A stretch of 64,000 nucleotides of DNA. It comes from Niebla homalea (Eukaryota > Ascomycota > Lecanoromycetes > Lecanorales > Ramalinaceae). Positions 32,712 through 43,887 of this stretch are shown here, piece by piece. Position 1 is the stretch's first letter, and the number at the start of each line of letters is the position of its first letter. The position numbers were made by a program, and so were the translations under genes. Under the pieces are notes generated by a model. The model saw only the letters and a list, made by a program, of their open reading frames with translations, had not been told where the DNA came from and made no database searches. The stretch is taken from NCBI GenBank assembly GCA_019925105.1, contig JAHGAU010000017.1, forward strand, positions 496,001-560,000, written 5' to 3'.

Positions 32712-33684
32712 GCTGGCAAGGAGCATAATGCAATTGATCAGGGAACAGCAATTACACGACTCGCACATACAAAGACGCAGGAATCTGGAGACTATATAAG
32801 TCTTATGCACGCGGGATTAGGAACAGGTGGTCAGCTCGCTTAATGAATGGCCGTATTGGATCAGGGGCACCAGTAAGCTGACTGTGATCCAACTTTTTTA
32901 AAGAATAAAGGAATTGGCTGAACGAACACTGACATTAGGAGGCAAGCCATGTCCTTACAGCAGGCTACTCATTACTGTCCCACAAAAGGCAAGTTCCACT
33001 GCTCCGCGGAATTTAACGATTAGCTTGCATTTGGAGTAGTCATTGTACAGGTAATAATGAATCCTATGTAGGAATGACCGGACGAGACGGAAGGGACGAA
33101 TGTCGTCCACATCTATAGGTTACATCCCTGAAGGCATAGGCTGAAATGGTCATGTAAGATGTTTGTCACCCGCATGTACAGTCAGCCAACTTTATTTAGT
33201 GGATTATCGAAAAACAGACTTAAGTATTCTGCTGACAATCGGCAATCTTCACTGGCCTGGCTTGAGCTCGGACTTGGAAAACAATGTTCGCTGTCGTTGT
33301 AGTGCTCGCTGTTGGCGAACAGACGATCAAGAAGCAACCAGCACGGTGTCCTGGAACAGCCCGGGCATCTTGGACTTGACCTTCACCAGCTCAATTCGCT
33401 TGATATGCTATACTTTTTGCAGGTCACTGGGTTAGTTGATTATTATCATTCCGGGGCAATAGTATGTACTTTATTGTCGTATAATTCCTTGTATCCTCTC
33501 AATCGTCTTCATTCAAAACGCTAGTCTCTAACTAGCTAGCTCTTTCGGCCCCTGACATCCATCCATCCCGCCAAATCATTCCCTCAACATTCATCCCGTC
33601 CCTCGCCAGGATGGGTCGTCCATCCTCCTACCTTCCCATCACCCTCCTCCTCCGTTCCGCCCACCACTCCACCCGCCCTGACCA
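32712..33684. other. Intergenic, about 1 kb
   Basis: Divergent region between the F-box-like gene and the broken gene at 33685. No gene seen. Confidence 0.55.
32791..32800 (-). promoter_or_regulatory. TATA-like box of the F-box-like gene
   Basis: Reads CTTATATAGT on the minus strand, about 85 bp upstream of the ATG at 32711. Its position supports transcription starting just inside the longer open frame and favours the shorter protein. Confidence 0.4.
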
Positions 33685-34617
33685 ATGACCTCCTCCTCCT
33701 TATCCCCTACCCCCCCTTCCTGCGCAGGCGACTCCCCCTTCTCCACCACCGCCTCCATCGTCGGGAACCTGTCCTTCGCTCTCGGCCTGCTAGCCTCCTA
33801 CATCGCGCTCCAATCCGCCACGCCGGGGGGCCCCCTCGGAGATCGCCCGCTTGGTCGACGACCTGCGCTCCACGCAACGGGAGATCAACCGCGTGGCCGA
33901 GTACATCTTCGATGATGCGCATCAGCACGCCATGCCATCACCACCACCACGACCGCTGGCGAATGATGTGGTGAAGGAGAAGGAGAAATAGCAGGGGGAG
34001 GAGGAGGCAGGAAGATCCCACGGCAATGGCAGTGGTATGACGACGCAGGACCACAACGGATTGACATCCAGGATGATGAGGGAGTGCAGCAGCACCGAGC
34101 ACTGCCACCACCACCGCTGCCGCCGCCGTCGCCGCTGCTGCCGCATGGCTTTCCCTTTCCCCCAACACCACCATCCCTCGCGGTCCCGCCACCACCACCA
34201 ACGTCGTCGTCCTCCTCCTCGACGCCGCACCCCCTCTCCACGGAAACGCAAGCGCTCCTCTCGCATCCTGCATCCGGCTGCTGATCGAAGCGGACGGGAC
34301 GGCGTGCTTCCAATCCGTTTCTCCTCGGGTTCCTCGCGCTGGGATCCCGAAGGGGGTTGAGGAGGCGGATCGATGTTCGTGATGGGATCGGCGCGAGGTG
34401 AGTGGGAGCATGGAGCGGCTGAGGGGGCAGGAGGAGAAGCTGGCGGGGGTGTGCAGATGAGTTTGTTTATGCGGAATTGTGTGGTGCAGGAAGGGGTGCT
34501 GCGGGAGGTGAGGGAGCGATTGGGGGGGTTGGAGGGGAGGGTGAGGAGAATGGGTGGGGGGGCGGGAGGAACATGGGGAGGGGGGAATGGATTTGGGGAG
34601 GGGGCATGGATTTGAGG
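33685..34617 (+). pseudogene. Small fungal membrane-anchored coiled-coil protein, frame broken
   Basis: ATG at 33685 opens SIVGNLSFALGLLASYIALQ, a probable membrane segment. The following helix EIARLVDDLRSTQREINRVAEYIFDDAHQ is in the +1 frame. Removing one G from the G6 run near 33825 makes the join seamless (ATPGAPSEIARL). The sequence then becomes Pro- and Arg-rich with stops. A coiled-coil segment resumes near 34390-34540: SMERLRGQEEKLAG, then QMSLFMRNCVVQEGVLREVRERLGGLE in yet another frame. This order (TM helix, linker, charged coil, MSLFMR-like segment) fits a family of fungal hypothetical proteins I have a general memory of. It is a decayed gene, a gene with unrecognised introns, or a GC-rich stretch with sequencing errors. 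Confidence 0.4.
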
Positions 34618-35117
34618 GAAGCGACAATGAGTGAGTGGTCTGGTGGTGAGGGATCAGCAGTTTGGTACGAGCAGTAGATTATCATTAGTGAGAGACGAGA
34701 GACAATGTTCTTGTCTCAAATGTAAAACAACAAAACGCTTTGATTGATCAAATTGGTATAATATGTACCTCTGAAGCAGGAGACGTAGGTATTCACTACC
34801 TCTCTCATAGCCCCCTTGGGTCAAGGTCAACCGGATTCTGGGACCCATCATACGTACCATCAAACTCCATGCAGCACCGTACAAATGCCTCTGCATTCCA
34901 GAGCAAATTGGACCCTCCCCAATGCACAATTCCCATGCACGAGATTTCTCTTGCTACTCACCAATTGCTGGTGGCACCCAGCCTTCTATTTTCATGAGAT
35001 AATTGTGTCAGAGTGGAGAGATTTGACCCCCACGAACATCCTCACCCTTTACTTGTACATTACCACTCAATTAGGGTAGCTTTGTGCCGTTGTATTTCCC
35101 GCCGGCTGCCCGGAGAG
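34618..35117. other. Intergenic, convergent with PPZ1
   Basis: About 500 nt; no gene seen. Includes the PPZ1 3' UTR. Confidence 0.55.
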
Positions 35118-36807
35118 TCAGTCATTATGTTGCAAATCATATAGTCGAGTCGGACCTACCGGACTGTTGAGCTGTTGCATATTCTGCCTCTTGTTCCGGC
35201 CTTTTTTGATATGGCTCTTCAGAGCACTCGAATCAAGTGGCTTGAGCAACTCAAAGCTGCACAGGAGTTCCCCAGACACGGACATAACAGCACCCCAATT
35301 GTCAAATTCACCACAGTACTGAAGAACATGTGTCAGTGCTGAACATGATTGAGAGAAGCAAACATGGCAGACTCACGTTTGGAGCCGAAAAGACTGTGAC
35401 CAGAATGCGATCATTAAAGAACTCGTAGCCATCCTCGACCACCATATGAGCTCTGCAAACAAGATCAAAATCGTGACGCTGCAGGAACTCCATTATTATC
35501 TTCTTTCCAAAACAGTAGCTGACACCCCTCTCGTTGGCCTCCCAATCTGCTTCCATATCCGCCGGATCGCTCCAAAGCAGGTCATTGAGAAGGCCGTAAT
35601 CTGGAACATCAGTTGGTCGCGCAATTTGTCGAATGTCGTCCATGTGCGTCAAGCTGGGAGATAAGCCGCCATGTACACAGAATATTTTTCCAGCAACGAT
35701 GGCCGCAATGGGAAGGCAATTGAAAGTGTCAATGAAGGTCTTCCAGATCTTGATATTGCATCTTCTCTTGCATTCGTCGTAAAAGCCGTACACTCTCGTG
35801 ACATTGGCACACTCATGATTCCCACGCAGCAGAAAGAAGTTTTCGGGATACTTCAACTTATAGCAGAAAAGCAAGAGGATAGTCTCCAGGCTCTGTTTCC
35901 CTCGATCGACATAATCACCAAGAAATAAAAAATTAGCATTGGGTGGAAAACCGCACATCTCGAACATTCGTATCAGGTCAGTATACTGCCCGTGAACATC
36001 ACCAACAATCTTGACGGGCGCGGTGAGCTCGACCAATGCTGGCTGAGACAGGAACACCTCTCGTACAGCACTGCAGATGGCTGTGATCTCAGCATTCTTC
36101 AAACAGACTGCTTTGGTGATTTTCGTTGAATATCCTGCGTCGAGCAAACGAGTGATCATCTCATCAACATCGAGAGATTTGGGAGCCCCAAAGCCTACTC
36201 GTGGAGAGCTCGAGATGACAGTGTCATCATCTCCGGCCGGCGTGAGATAGGGAGAAGACGGTGCCTTTGGAGCCTTCGAGGACCTAGGAATGGAGAGGTT
36301 CGTCTTCATCAAAATTGAGTCCTTGGGTTGCTGATTGTGCTGAGGCGCATAGGTGCCTGAGGGCGGCGCGTCTGAAACATGGTCTACCTCCCCTTGCTGT
36401 TGAGCCTTATCGACTGCTTTGTGTCCCTTGCCAACGGAAGCAGACATGGTAGGTGAAGGGGGCGGGGGGGAGCCAGACTTTGTGGGCGTATTGTCGCCAT
36501 CGCTGTCATCTTGCGAGACAGGCTCTACCTTGGGCTTTCCCTTGGAGCTGCCACTTGATTTGTTGGATGTGCCCGTATCCGCCCTTTCAAGGTCCCCCGC
36601 CGTCGCGTCCACTTGTGAAAAAGAGCCGCGAGGACTCTCAGATCTTCCGCCTGGGATCTTTGAGCGCAAACCACGAAAGGATCGAGTCGACTCCTTCGTA
36701 TCCGATTTGCTGAAGGGTACATCACTTGCTGATTTGTCAAGAGAGGTCGAAGAAAGGTTTCTAGGTGTCTTGCTTCCATCGGCAGACTTTGAGGGCTGCT
36801 GGCCCAT
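35118..36807 (-). CDS. PPZ1: Serine/threonine protein phosphatase Ppz-type
   Basis: Fungal PP1-like phosphatase that governs ion homeostasis and cell integrity in yeasts. ATG at 36807 ([13 protein letters not shown]; Gly2 is a likely myristoylation site). Exons 36807-35377 and 35318-35118 (58-nt intron) give 543 residues. The N-terminal 215 residues are disordered, Ser/Pro-rich, with the [12 protein letters not shown] block seen in Ppz proteins. The catalytic domain has [45 protein letters not shown] and [13 protein letters not shown]. The splice joins VFSAPN to [14 protein letters not shown], the PP1-type end, followed by [14 protein letters not shown]. All catalytic metal ligands appear present. 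The N-terminal extension separates it from ordinary PP1. Confidence 0.93.
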
Positions 36808-38982
36808 TTTACTGTAGCAGAAAAGGTGTGAAAAGTCTGCTAGGCAACAAGATGAATTTGCGTGATAGAGTCTGCGATTGTCAAATGACCCGCGCGAATA
36901 ATGCTCGAAAGACTATTCGAATCCAGCAATACAGAGCAAGCTTGCGCTCGTTCTGCTTGACTTGGCGGCGCTAGGTGGTGGCAGCGAAAAGTTGGAAGTA
37001 GTCGTTTGGAGTATTGGGTCTTCTTCTTGGCTGGTATTACGGTGGCTTCAGCAATGTGAAGAGCAAACGTAGCGGCTGCTTCTCAACGCTGGTGCATGGG
37101 CTATTGCCCAGGTATATACCGGCTCTGCCAGTCTCTCTCAAGGACTGCGGGGCGCGCCTCTTGTGGTAATCCAGAGCGAAGGTTGCGACAATGCGCCCGG
37201 TAATAAGCTACTTGTGCCTATGAGTAGCCACACCATCAGCAGGTTCTTTACGATGCAATAGAAGCTTCTGAAAGGTAGCTTGCAACCTCCAAGGGTAGCG
37301 GTCTTCTGGGAAGGGGGAGATTGGCACAAAGGATGCGTGCCTTGCCCCTCATCATGCTCCACTTCCTGAGCCGGGGAATCGGTGATGAAGAACGTACTCT
37401 GCGAGCCAAAGGGGATACGCCTTGGGGCGAAACTGATCAAGACCACTCTTGGGGATAGCAGACAGGGTGGCCAAGTATTTGGGCAGCGTGTTTGAAGGTG
37501 TCACTGAGGCGTTCGTCTTGCAGAAGTTATCTAATGGATCTCGGCTTTAACGCTTAACCAACGGCTTTGGCTTTGGTGCTCCTGTCAGCACTCAGCAGCC
37601 AGCCAGCCACCAGGGAAAAAGTCTAGAACACCGCTAAAATATAATATTACTTGCAATGGAAAAGCGCCGTTAAATTCATATTTATCATAGGTACCCGTAG
37701 GCACTTCATACAGATCTTTTTGTAAGCATCGGCTTTGTGCTGGGTATCAAGACACGGTTTCGTCTGGACGATGCTAATCTATTCTGTTGAAGCTAGTCTA
37801 ATTGAGCCCTTTATTCCCACCAGCATCTTTATCGTGTCTTTGTCAATAAAATTGAGAAATTGGCTCCAAATCCCAGGAAATGAAACGCCCTCCCGGATCC
37901 AAAGCAGTGAGCCTCTCTTTGCAATAGGCATAATTGTATATCCCGCTATCCCGCTATCCCATCAATTTGCGCAACCTTTTACTCATTCAGGCCATATTGG
38001 AAGGGGCAGATCCATCTTGGACACCCTCATTGCTAGACAAACCCACACTACCATCAGCCATCCCATCTTCCTCTTCTACCTCCATCTTCACTATGTGCTC
38101 TCCAGGTACCACGATAAGGCCCACAAACCGGCTGGTCATGTCCGCTCTGACAGTAGTCTCGGAAGAGGAGGAAGCTGCTTCTGCCGCTGCCGCGATCGTC
38201 TTTGCTGACGGTTGACGGTATTCGTAGGCTTTATCGAGGATAACATTGCTTTCCTATAGCAGCAGTGAGCGAGAGTATAGCCGCCTGTGGGTTATGTAGA
38301 CCACCGTACATTGTCCGTGCATTTGAATGGTCCAACGAACATCCTTCCGTCCGTGGCGTGGACACGTAGTGTCTTGCTGAGTAATGATCTCAAGAATACC
38401 AATGCATCCTGTTCCTCCATCGATTCACACCCAGTTCACCTTGTAGCCTCCCAATTGCGAAAATGACCTCCTTCAATGGCACAGCGTTTGCAAATTCGCA
38501 CGGATCAAGGTGATTCTCGGGTGATACGATATAATTTCGGCCTGACCTGCAGGCATCCGTCCGAGACTACGACGCATTGCGGCACTCAGCAAAGAGAGAC
38601 AGCAAATGAGTCCATGCACAGTGACAGGTTGATTTGCGTTGCAGAGACGGTTTCATTGTCCTTGGAACTCTCGAGCATGAGTTGATGGTAGTTTGATTCT
38701 AGCGGAAAGGACATAAGCAATTCGCAAAGTCACGTGATCCTGACTTTTCACACCTCCAATGGGAACTTGCAGCTGGAGGATCAAACTTGTCATTTTGTAT
38801 TGTGCCAATCAATGTAATCTACCAGAAAATATGCCCCTTGCAGAGAATTCATGCCAATCTCGAATATGAATTTTCCAAATGGGAAATACATCGACTTGAT
38901 CGTTCAACATTACAACTAGAACAAAAATCCCTTGAACAATTTTCATCCTACCATTTCGGAGGGACCCACGCCATTTCCCCAC
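36808..38982. other. Gene-poor 2.2-kb stretch upstream of PPZ1
   Basis: Several short open frames on both strands, none with recognisable motifs or consistent splice structure. Probably the PPZ1 promoter plus the 3' flank of the SGNH gene. Confidence 0.5.
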
Positions 38983-39963
38983 CTATTCATTTCGAATCGA
39001 TTTGTATACTGCCTTTTCAAACGCCAGCATCATCTCATAATTCCCCCTCTTCGTTGGGTGAAACGGCGCATACCCATCCTTGCCCCGACCCCCATTCATA
39101 TAGTAGAATCCATTATCTTGGAACTCCACCTCCTCAAGCGGCACATCACAGATCCTGTGCCCTTCAAACACACTATCCACATCCACGTACGTGACCCCAC
39201 TAGCCTCCGCCGCAGCCTTGATCACGTCGTTCATCTTCAGCACAATCGCATTGATCTTGGCGGCCGTGCCGTGTATCCCCATCGAGGGGACAGGGAAAAA
39301 TTGGCTATTCTTTTTGGGGCAATCGGTCCCAATGATCTCGTAGAATCGCGCGTAGCTGAGCACGAAGACGTCGCGCTTCCCGTTGGGTTCGAGGTTGTGC
39401 GTTTTGGCGTGCCCGTAGAGGGCTTCGAGGTCGGGCTGCAGGCCATCGACGCGCTTGTTCGCGTCTTTGAGGGTCTTCTCGCAGTCTTGAAACAGTTCCC
39501 AGCCAGGGAAGACACATGCTAGGATGAGGTGACGGAATGTGTCGCCATTGTTTCCACCTGCGGTGATGCTGACGAGGTCGGGGTGGCCAAAGCCGTAATT
39601 GGCTATGGGACCGATCCCTGGTTCGGTGGAGTTAATCTCCTTCTCGATCGCCTCGGTGTCGGCGCCTGAGCAGGCGGGGAAGCTGAATTCTTTCAGGGTT
39701 TTGAGGTGGCGTTGGGTGAATTGCCAGGCATAGCTACCCGTGGTTCGGTGGCAGGCTTTGTCTGGGTCGTCGGCAATGCCATAGAGGCGCATGTTGCCAG
39801 CAGTATAGGAATCGCCGAGTGCTGTGTAGCGCACATAGGGCAACGGTGTATGCTCTCTATTCTCCCTTGGCACGATATTGTCGCTGGAGACGGGTGTGCC
39901 TAGGACGATTGGGGGGCAGAGTGAGGCTACTGCTGCGAGGACGAACGGGAGTGATCGGGCCAT
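38983..39963 (-). CDS. Secreted SGNH/GDSL-type hydrolase
   Basis: ATG at 39963; signal peptide MARSLPFVLAAVASLCPPIVLG, so probably secreted. 326 residues, single exon. SGNH blocks: YTALGDSYTAGNMR (nucleophile Ser in GDSY), a Gly of the oxyanion hole around GIGPIANYGFGHPDLV, ITAGGNNGDT (block III Asn), and YAPFHPTKRGNYEMM (Asp/His region). This resembles fungal SGNH hydrolases acting on esters of lipids or polysaccharides; the substrate cannot be read from sequence. Six or more Cys, as expected for an extracellular enzyme. It lies on the same strand as the phospholipase B at 40698, about 730 bp downstream of that gene. Confidence 0.85.
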   Translation of the reverse strand: MARSLPFVLAAVASLCPPIVLGTPVSSDNIVPRENREHTPLPYVRYTALGDSYTAGNMRLYGIADDPDKACHRTTGSYAWQFTQRHLKTLKEFSFPACSGADTEAIEKEINSTEPGIGPIANYGFGHPDLVSITAGGNNGDTFRHLILACVFPGWELFQDCEKTLKDANKRVDGLQPDLEALYGHAKTHNLEPNGKRDVFVLSYARFYEIIGTDCPKKNSQFFPVPSMGIHGTAAKINAIVLKMNDVIKAAAEASGVTYVDVDSVFEGHRICDVPLEEVEFQDNGFYYMNGGRGKDGYAPFHPTKRGNYEMMLAFEKAVYKSIRNE

Positions 39964-40697
39964 GGCTTTGTGAAAGACGTGCGAGTTGAGTATTTCCGAT
40001 GATGGAGGATGGAGTAAATTAAGTAATTAGTAGAGCTCAAGAAAAATGTTGCACAGAATGATCACAATAAGATTCAGCTTCCAGCGCCAACACGCCCAGG
40101 GCGCAGGGTAGCCATTGAGAAGTACTGTAGAAAGCACGAGGAGAGAAAGACAAAAAGCAACACACTCGAAAGACGATATATTCACTCAACAATAAGGAAC
40201 TCGTAGGTAGATCTATAAGGTGAGGAAAGCCATCAGAGAAAAGCTTCCGTCGCCCAGCCATTGACCTCCTCGAAAGTGAGGCTTAAGCGTTGGCTTTCGC
40301 CTGAGATGGATTATGAAGAAAATCCGGTTCAGAATGATGAAACATTTTTAACAGAGAAGTGCATAAAGTTGTATCGATATTTCAAAAGACAGTCAAAGAA
40401 TAGTGGCCTAATTTGTGAGTGAATGGTGAGAGCGAACAATCTTACAGAGATCGAAGATCGGGATCAAGATTGGGATCAAGATCGAGATCAAGATCGTGCA
40501 CGTGAATTGCTGCGAGATGCGCACGTGGTTGAGGTGAAGTGAATGAACAGATTCCATGGACAATGTATACATGCCGCTAGAACGCTCCATGTACAACGCG
40601 CTCGTGGTATCCATTTCGATGTGCACGCTAAAGTAAGCAAAACAGACAGTAGTAATATGCCAAGGCACTTTCCTCATTGTCAAAAAAGACTTATCCC
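39964..40697. other. Intergenic SGNH hydrolase / phospholipase B
   Basis: About 730 nt, no gene; holds the SGNH promoter and a short tandem repeat. Confidence 0.55.
40450..40497. repeat. Short tandem repeat, GATCAAGATYGG-like
   Basis: About four imperfect copies of a 12-bp unit (GATCGAAGATCG, GGATCAAGATTG, GGATCAAGATCG, AGATCAAGATCG) in the 3' flank of phospholipase B. A small minisatellite; no coding role seen. Confidence 0.7.
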
Positions 40698-42646
40698 TTA
40701 CACCATGAACCAACACAGCATGCCGACCGCTGCAGCTACCAGGACCCGCGAAGCAGCAACCGTATCGCTCGCAGCACCCTTGATGACTGTGTCCGTCTTA
40801 TATGTAGGCTCATAAGCCGGCGGGTTCCCTGGTGACGTGCGCCCATCCCAGCAGTACTTGTTGAAGCACTGGGAGCACGCATCCGGCACATCAGTCTTCG
40901 TGCGCTCCATGCTGCGAGACAGGATGGCGCAGGCCACACAAGTCGGCCACATGGGATCAACGGTTGCGTTAGCCATGGTGGCGACGTTGTACCCATTCTC
41001 AAGTACAGCATCTCTGGTGGGGTTGTCGTACTTGAGGTTGAAGGTCGAAATATTCGACTGGAAGACGTAGGGAGAGTTGGGGATATAGACGATAAGCGGT
41101 GTCATTGAAGAGGTGTTAGACGAATTGCAGCCGAAGAATGTAGGGTGAGTGTTCAAGCCTAGGTTGACGAAGGAGTTGGTGTCGGGAACGGCGGGGAAGG
41201 CGGTCCCATTCGCTATGGTGTCGTTCAAGCTGCGCTGGTAGGTGGCGACAAGGGAAGTGCCGTTTGGCCAGTAGTTGTCGGTGTCGGCGGAGGAGTCGAC
41301 TGCAAAAATGACGTCGACATCACGGTTTGGTTGAATTAAGGGGTGGAGAGGGAGATTCTCCAGGTCTTCGCCACCATCGACCATGGTCAGACGTTGGGAT
41401 TGGGCGTTGGGGTTCGACTTGTTGTTGTAGCCCAGGAAGGGGTTAGGGGTATAATCCGCGATATCATCATTGTCCTGGCTGATGGCCCCGAGCACTTTGT
41501 TCGCGAATTTTTTCGCTGCGTCCGGGACAGATGAGTCGTTCACTTGGAGAATAAATTGATTGAACAGTGACGAAGACGTCCCCATTACATAGCCAACATT
41601 ATCGAAACCACGGACACAGTTGGCGCCCTTCACAAGGTCTCCGCCCGTGAAGTTGGAGCCCAGGAACTCGAGAGGGACAAAGCCAAATGTAGTCGGGTCC
41701 CAAGAGCCGAATTCGAATGGATTGAATTCGTACACCGTGGTGGTCCCTGGGATCAGCGTTTCACCCGGTGCTCTGCTATCGGCCACCAAAATGGGCATGG
41801 GCGAGTCAGCGCTAGAGAAGCTGTCTTGTAGTTGTATGGAGGACCAAGTATAGCTGGGGCCACCGTTACTGGCGTTGACCAATTGGTAGGATAAAGCTCG
41901 ACCCCAGTAATCGGTCAGACTTGTCTCGAAGCCTGCATCCTTTTTGTCTCCGACGTCATTGAAGAGGTCGTCGAAATATTCTCCGGTGTTGATGGCATTG
42001 ATCCCTCCAGATTTTGGACCTTGGAGGATAGAGTTCCCAAAGCTCCATACACTGCCTTCTGGACTTTGTTGTAGAGCACTGATGGTGGTGAAGTTGTTGA
42101 CGTAAATTGACCCGACGAGCCAGCCACCGCCTGAGAGACCAGCCACGTAGGTTGCCGATTGTAGCAAACCACCGAGATGGCCTGCAGCAGTCCCATTTTC
42201 TTCCCGACTGTCAAAAGATCGCAAAGCACCTCCTCCATTCAATGTTGCCCGATAGCCACCGCCGCTGAAGGCTATTGCGATGTTTGGTAGGGAGGATACG
42301 TTGTTCTTGTTCTTTGAGATGTAGGATGAAGCGTCGAAACCGGATATGCTCAATCGGCCTAGCAGATCCGTCATTGGTTGGATCGTGTTGCTTCTCCGCT
42401 TTTCTAGCCAGGACGATTCATTCTTCGAGAGATCGGCTGCGCCTCGAATGGAGGGTGTGGTGGATGGGCAGTCGCCACCTTGAGGAGCGTACCCGTTCGG
42501 CGCATTTGGAAGGGCTCTTCCTTCTAGAGAATATGGCGATGCTGTTTCGGCGTAAGCTCAAGGCAATAACGCAAAGACAAAGCTTACGTACAATGGACAG
42601 ATCCAGCAACAATTAAGAGCGGAGCAATCGAGCTTGAGAAATGCAT
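40698..42646 (-). CDS. Phospholipase B / lysophospholipase, GPI-anchored
   Basis: Cleaves acyl chains from phospholipids and lysophospholipids outside the cell or at its surface. Exon 1 42646-42588 encodes a signal peptide (MHFSSSIAPLLIVAGSVHC). An intron of 71 nt (42587-42517) leads to TALPNAPNGYAPQGGDCPST, the usual mature PLB start. 625 residues. Motifs: IAFSGGGYRATLNGGGA (oxyanion loop), YVAGLSGGGWLVGS (GxSGG nucleophile), and LTMVDGGEDLENLPLHPLI (catalytic Asp). Many N-glycosylation sequons. The C-terminus is a short hydrophobic stretch (VLVAAAVGMLCWFMV) after a small-residue region, which reads as a GPI-anchor signal. The acceptor site GAAG at 42517 is not a strong consensus, so the first junction may shift slightly. 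TATA-like box upstream. Confidence 0.92.
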
Positions 42647-43887
42647 TTTCCTGACGGCCCCCAACGGGTGTAGAAGGCCAAACGAGTGTAAGGATTAAGC
42701 AATCATGAGGAAATGAATAGAGCGGTTTATATACTCTCCAAAGGATGTTGGATTATGGAACGCTTTTATTGTGAACGTGGTAAGCCTCGAAGCGTAGTCT
42801 GAAGTTGCACAGCATACTTGGCGAGCCTCCGCCTCGTTCCGATGAGTGTTTGGCAAACAGGTTTCAAACATAACAAGTCCCCAGCCTGTCGCGATTATTG
42901 ACCTTTTCCGAGCGGCCGCTTTATGCAGGGGAGGAGCCAATCTTTTAATCCTCCTACTGGACACTAGAGCCCGTTTCACCACACGACATGCGTCCGATGA
43001 CGTCGCGACCAGACGACCTAGCCGTCAGAAGCCGCAGATTTATGCATGGTCTACGCCAAAACAAGTCATCCGGTGGCAGGATCGAGACTTGAGAGATAAT
43101 TTGCTTCTGACTGGACACTGAGTGCGACGCATAACCATTATCATTGTCCCTCGTCATGCGTAACATGGACGCTGTACGTCTCCGTACAATAAATGCTAGA
43201 TGCACCCTCGCCGTGGCCTTGGCCTAAGAATAGAAAAATGTAATGCCCATTCTGTAGGAAGTTGGTCACAAAGCCCCAAGACCAGCCTCCCAGTGTTCAA
43301 GTTATGTGGCTCCTGTGGACGCTTGCTGACATAAGTGTAAGCAGAAGTCTAACAAACCCATCTTTCGACCTGATGGTTTCCAGATGTGTCGGTCAGCATG
43401 TAGGTCCATACTCTCTCCTCTGATAGATCAGGATAGGTGTCCGGGTGGCGGCCATCAATGGGCACAAATTACAATAATCAGTAGAAATATGGACGTTCAT
43501 GGGTCACCCAGAGCATTGATTCCTCCTCTTCAATAGACCTCTCGAAAGCAACATTAGAAATGTTGAAGTCAAGATCACGCATGATTGTAGCCAATAGTGA
43601 GCGATGAGAAGAAGCTGCGCTATGCAATCGCCTCAACCATAGCCTCTATGATTCCCTGCTTTCCCACCAACTCTACGTCGGTCATTGTACTGAACGTCGT
43701 TGAGCATGTTAGGAGGAGGAGGGTAGATTCGATGTATTGTGAGTGATTAGCAAGGCCGGAAGCGGTTAGTACTGCCAAGGCTGCCAAAAGCGGGGCTGTA
43801 ACCCGTAAACATAAACATAAATAAAGTAACCTCCAAGTTGATTCCCACTACACCAGCTGTCAATTCTTCTCCTATCCAGGCGCAGAT
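42647..43887. other. Divergent region, phospholipase B / BRCT protein, about 1.2 kb
   Basis: Apart from the TATA-like element, no gene or repeat recognised. Confidence 0.55.
42725..42734 (-). promoter_or_regulatory. TATA-like box of phospholipase B
   Basis: GTATATAAAC on the minus strand, about 80 bp upstream of the phospholipase B ATG at 42646, a normal distance for a TATA element in filamentous fungi. Confidence 0.5.

Noticed and set aside
33938..34627. Long minus-strand open frame rich in Ser/Pro/His
   Set aside because: It is the antisense shadow of a GC-rich, repetitive plus-strand gene remnant; its composition is entirely low-complexity.
37735..38215. Overlapping plus-strand frames
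   Set aside because: No motif, and they overlap each other in different frames.
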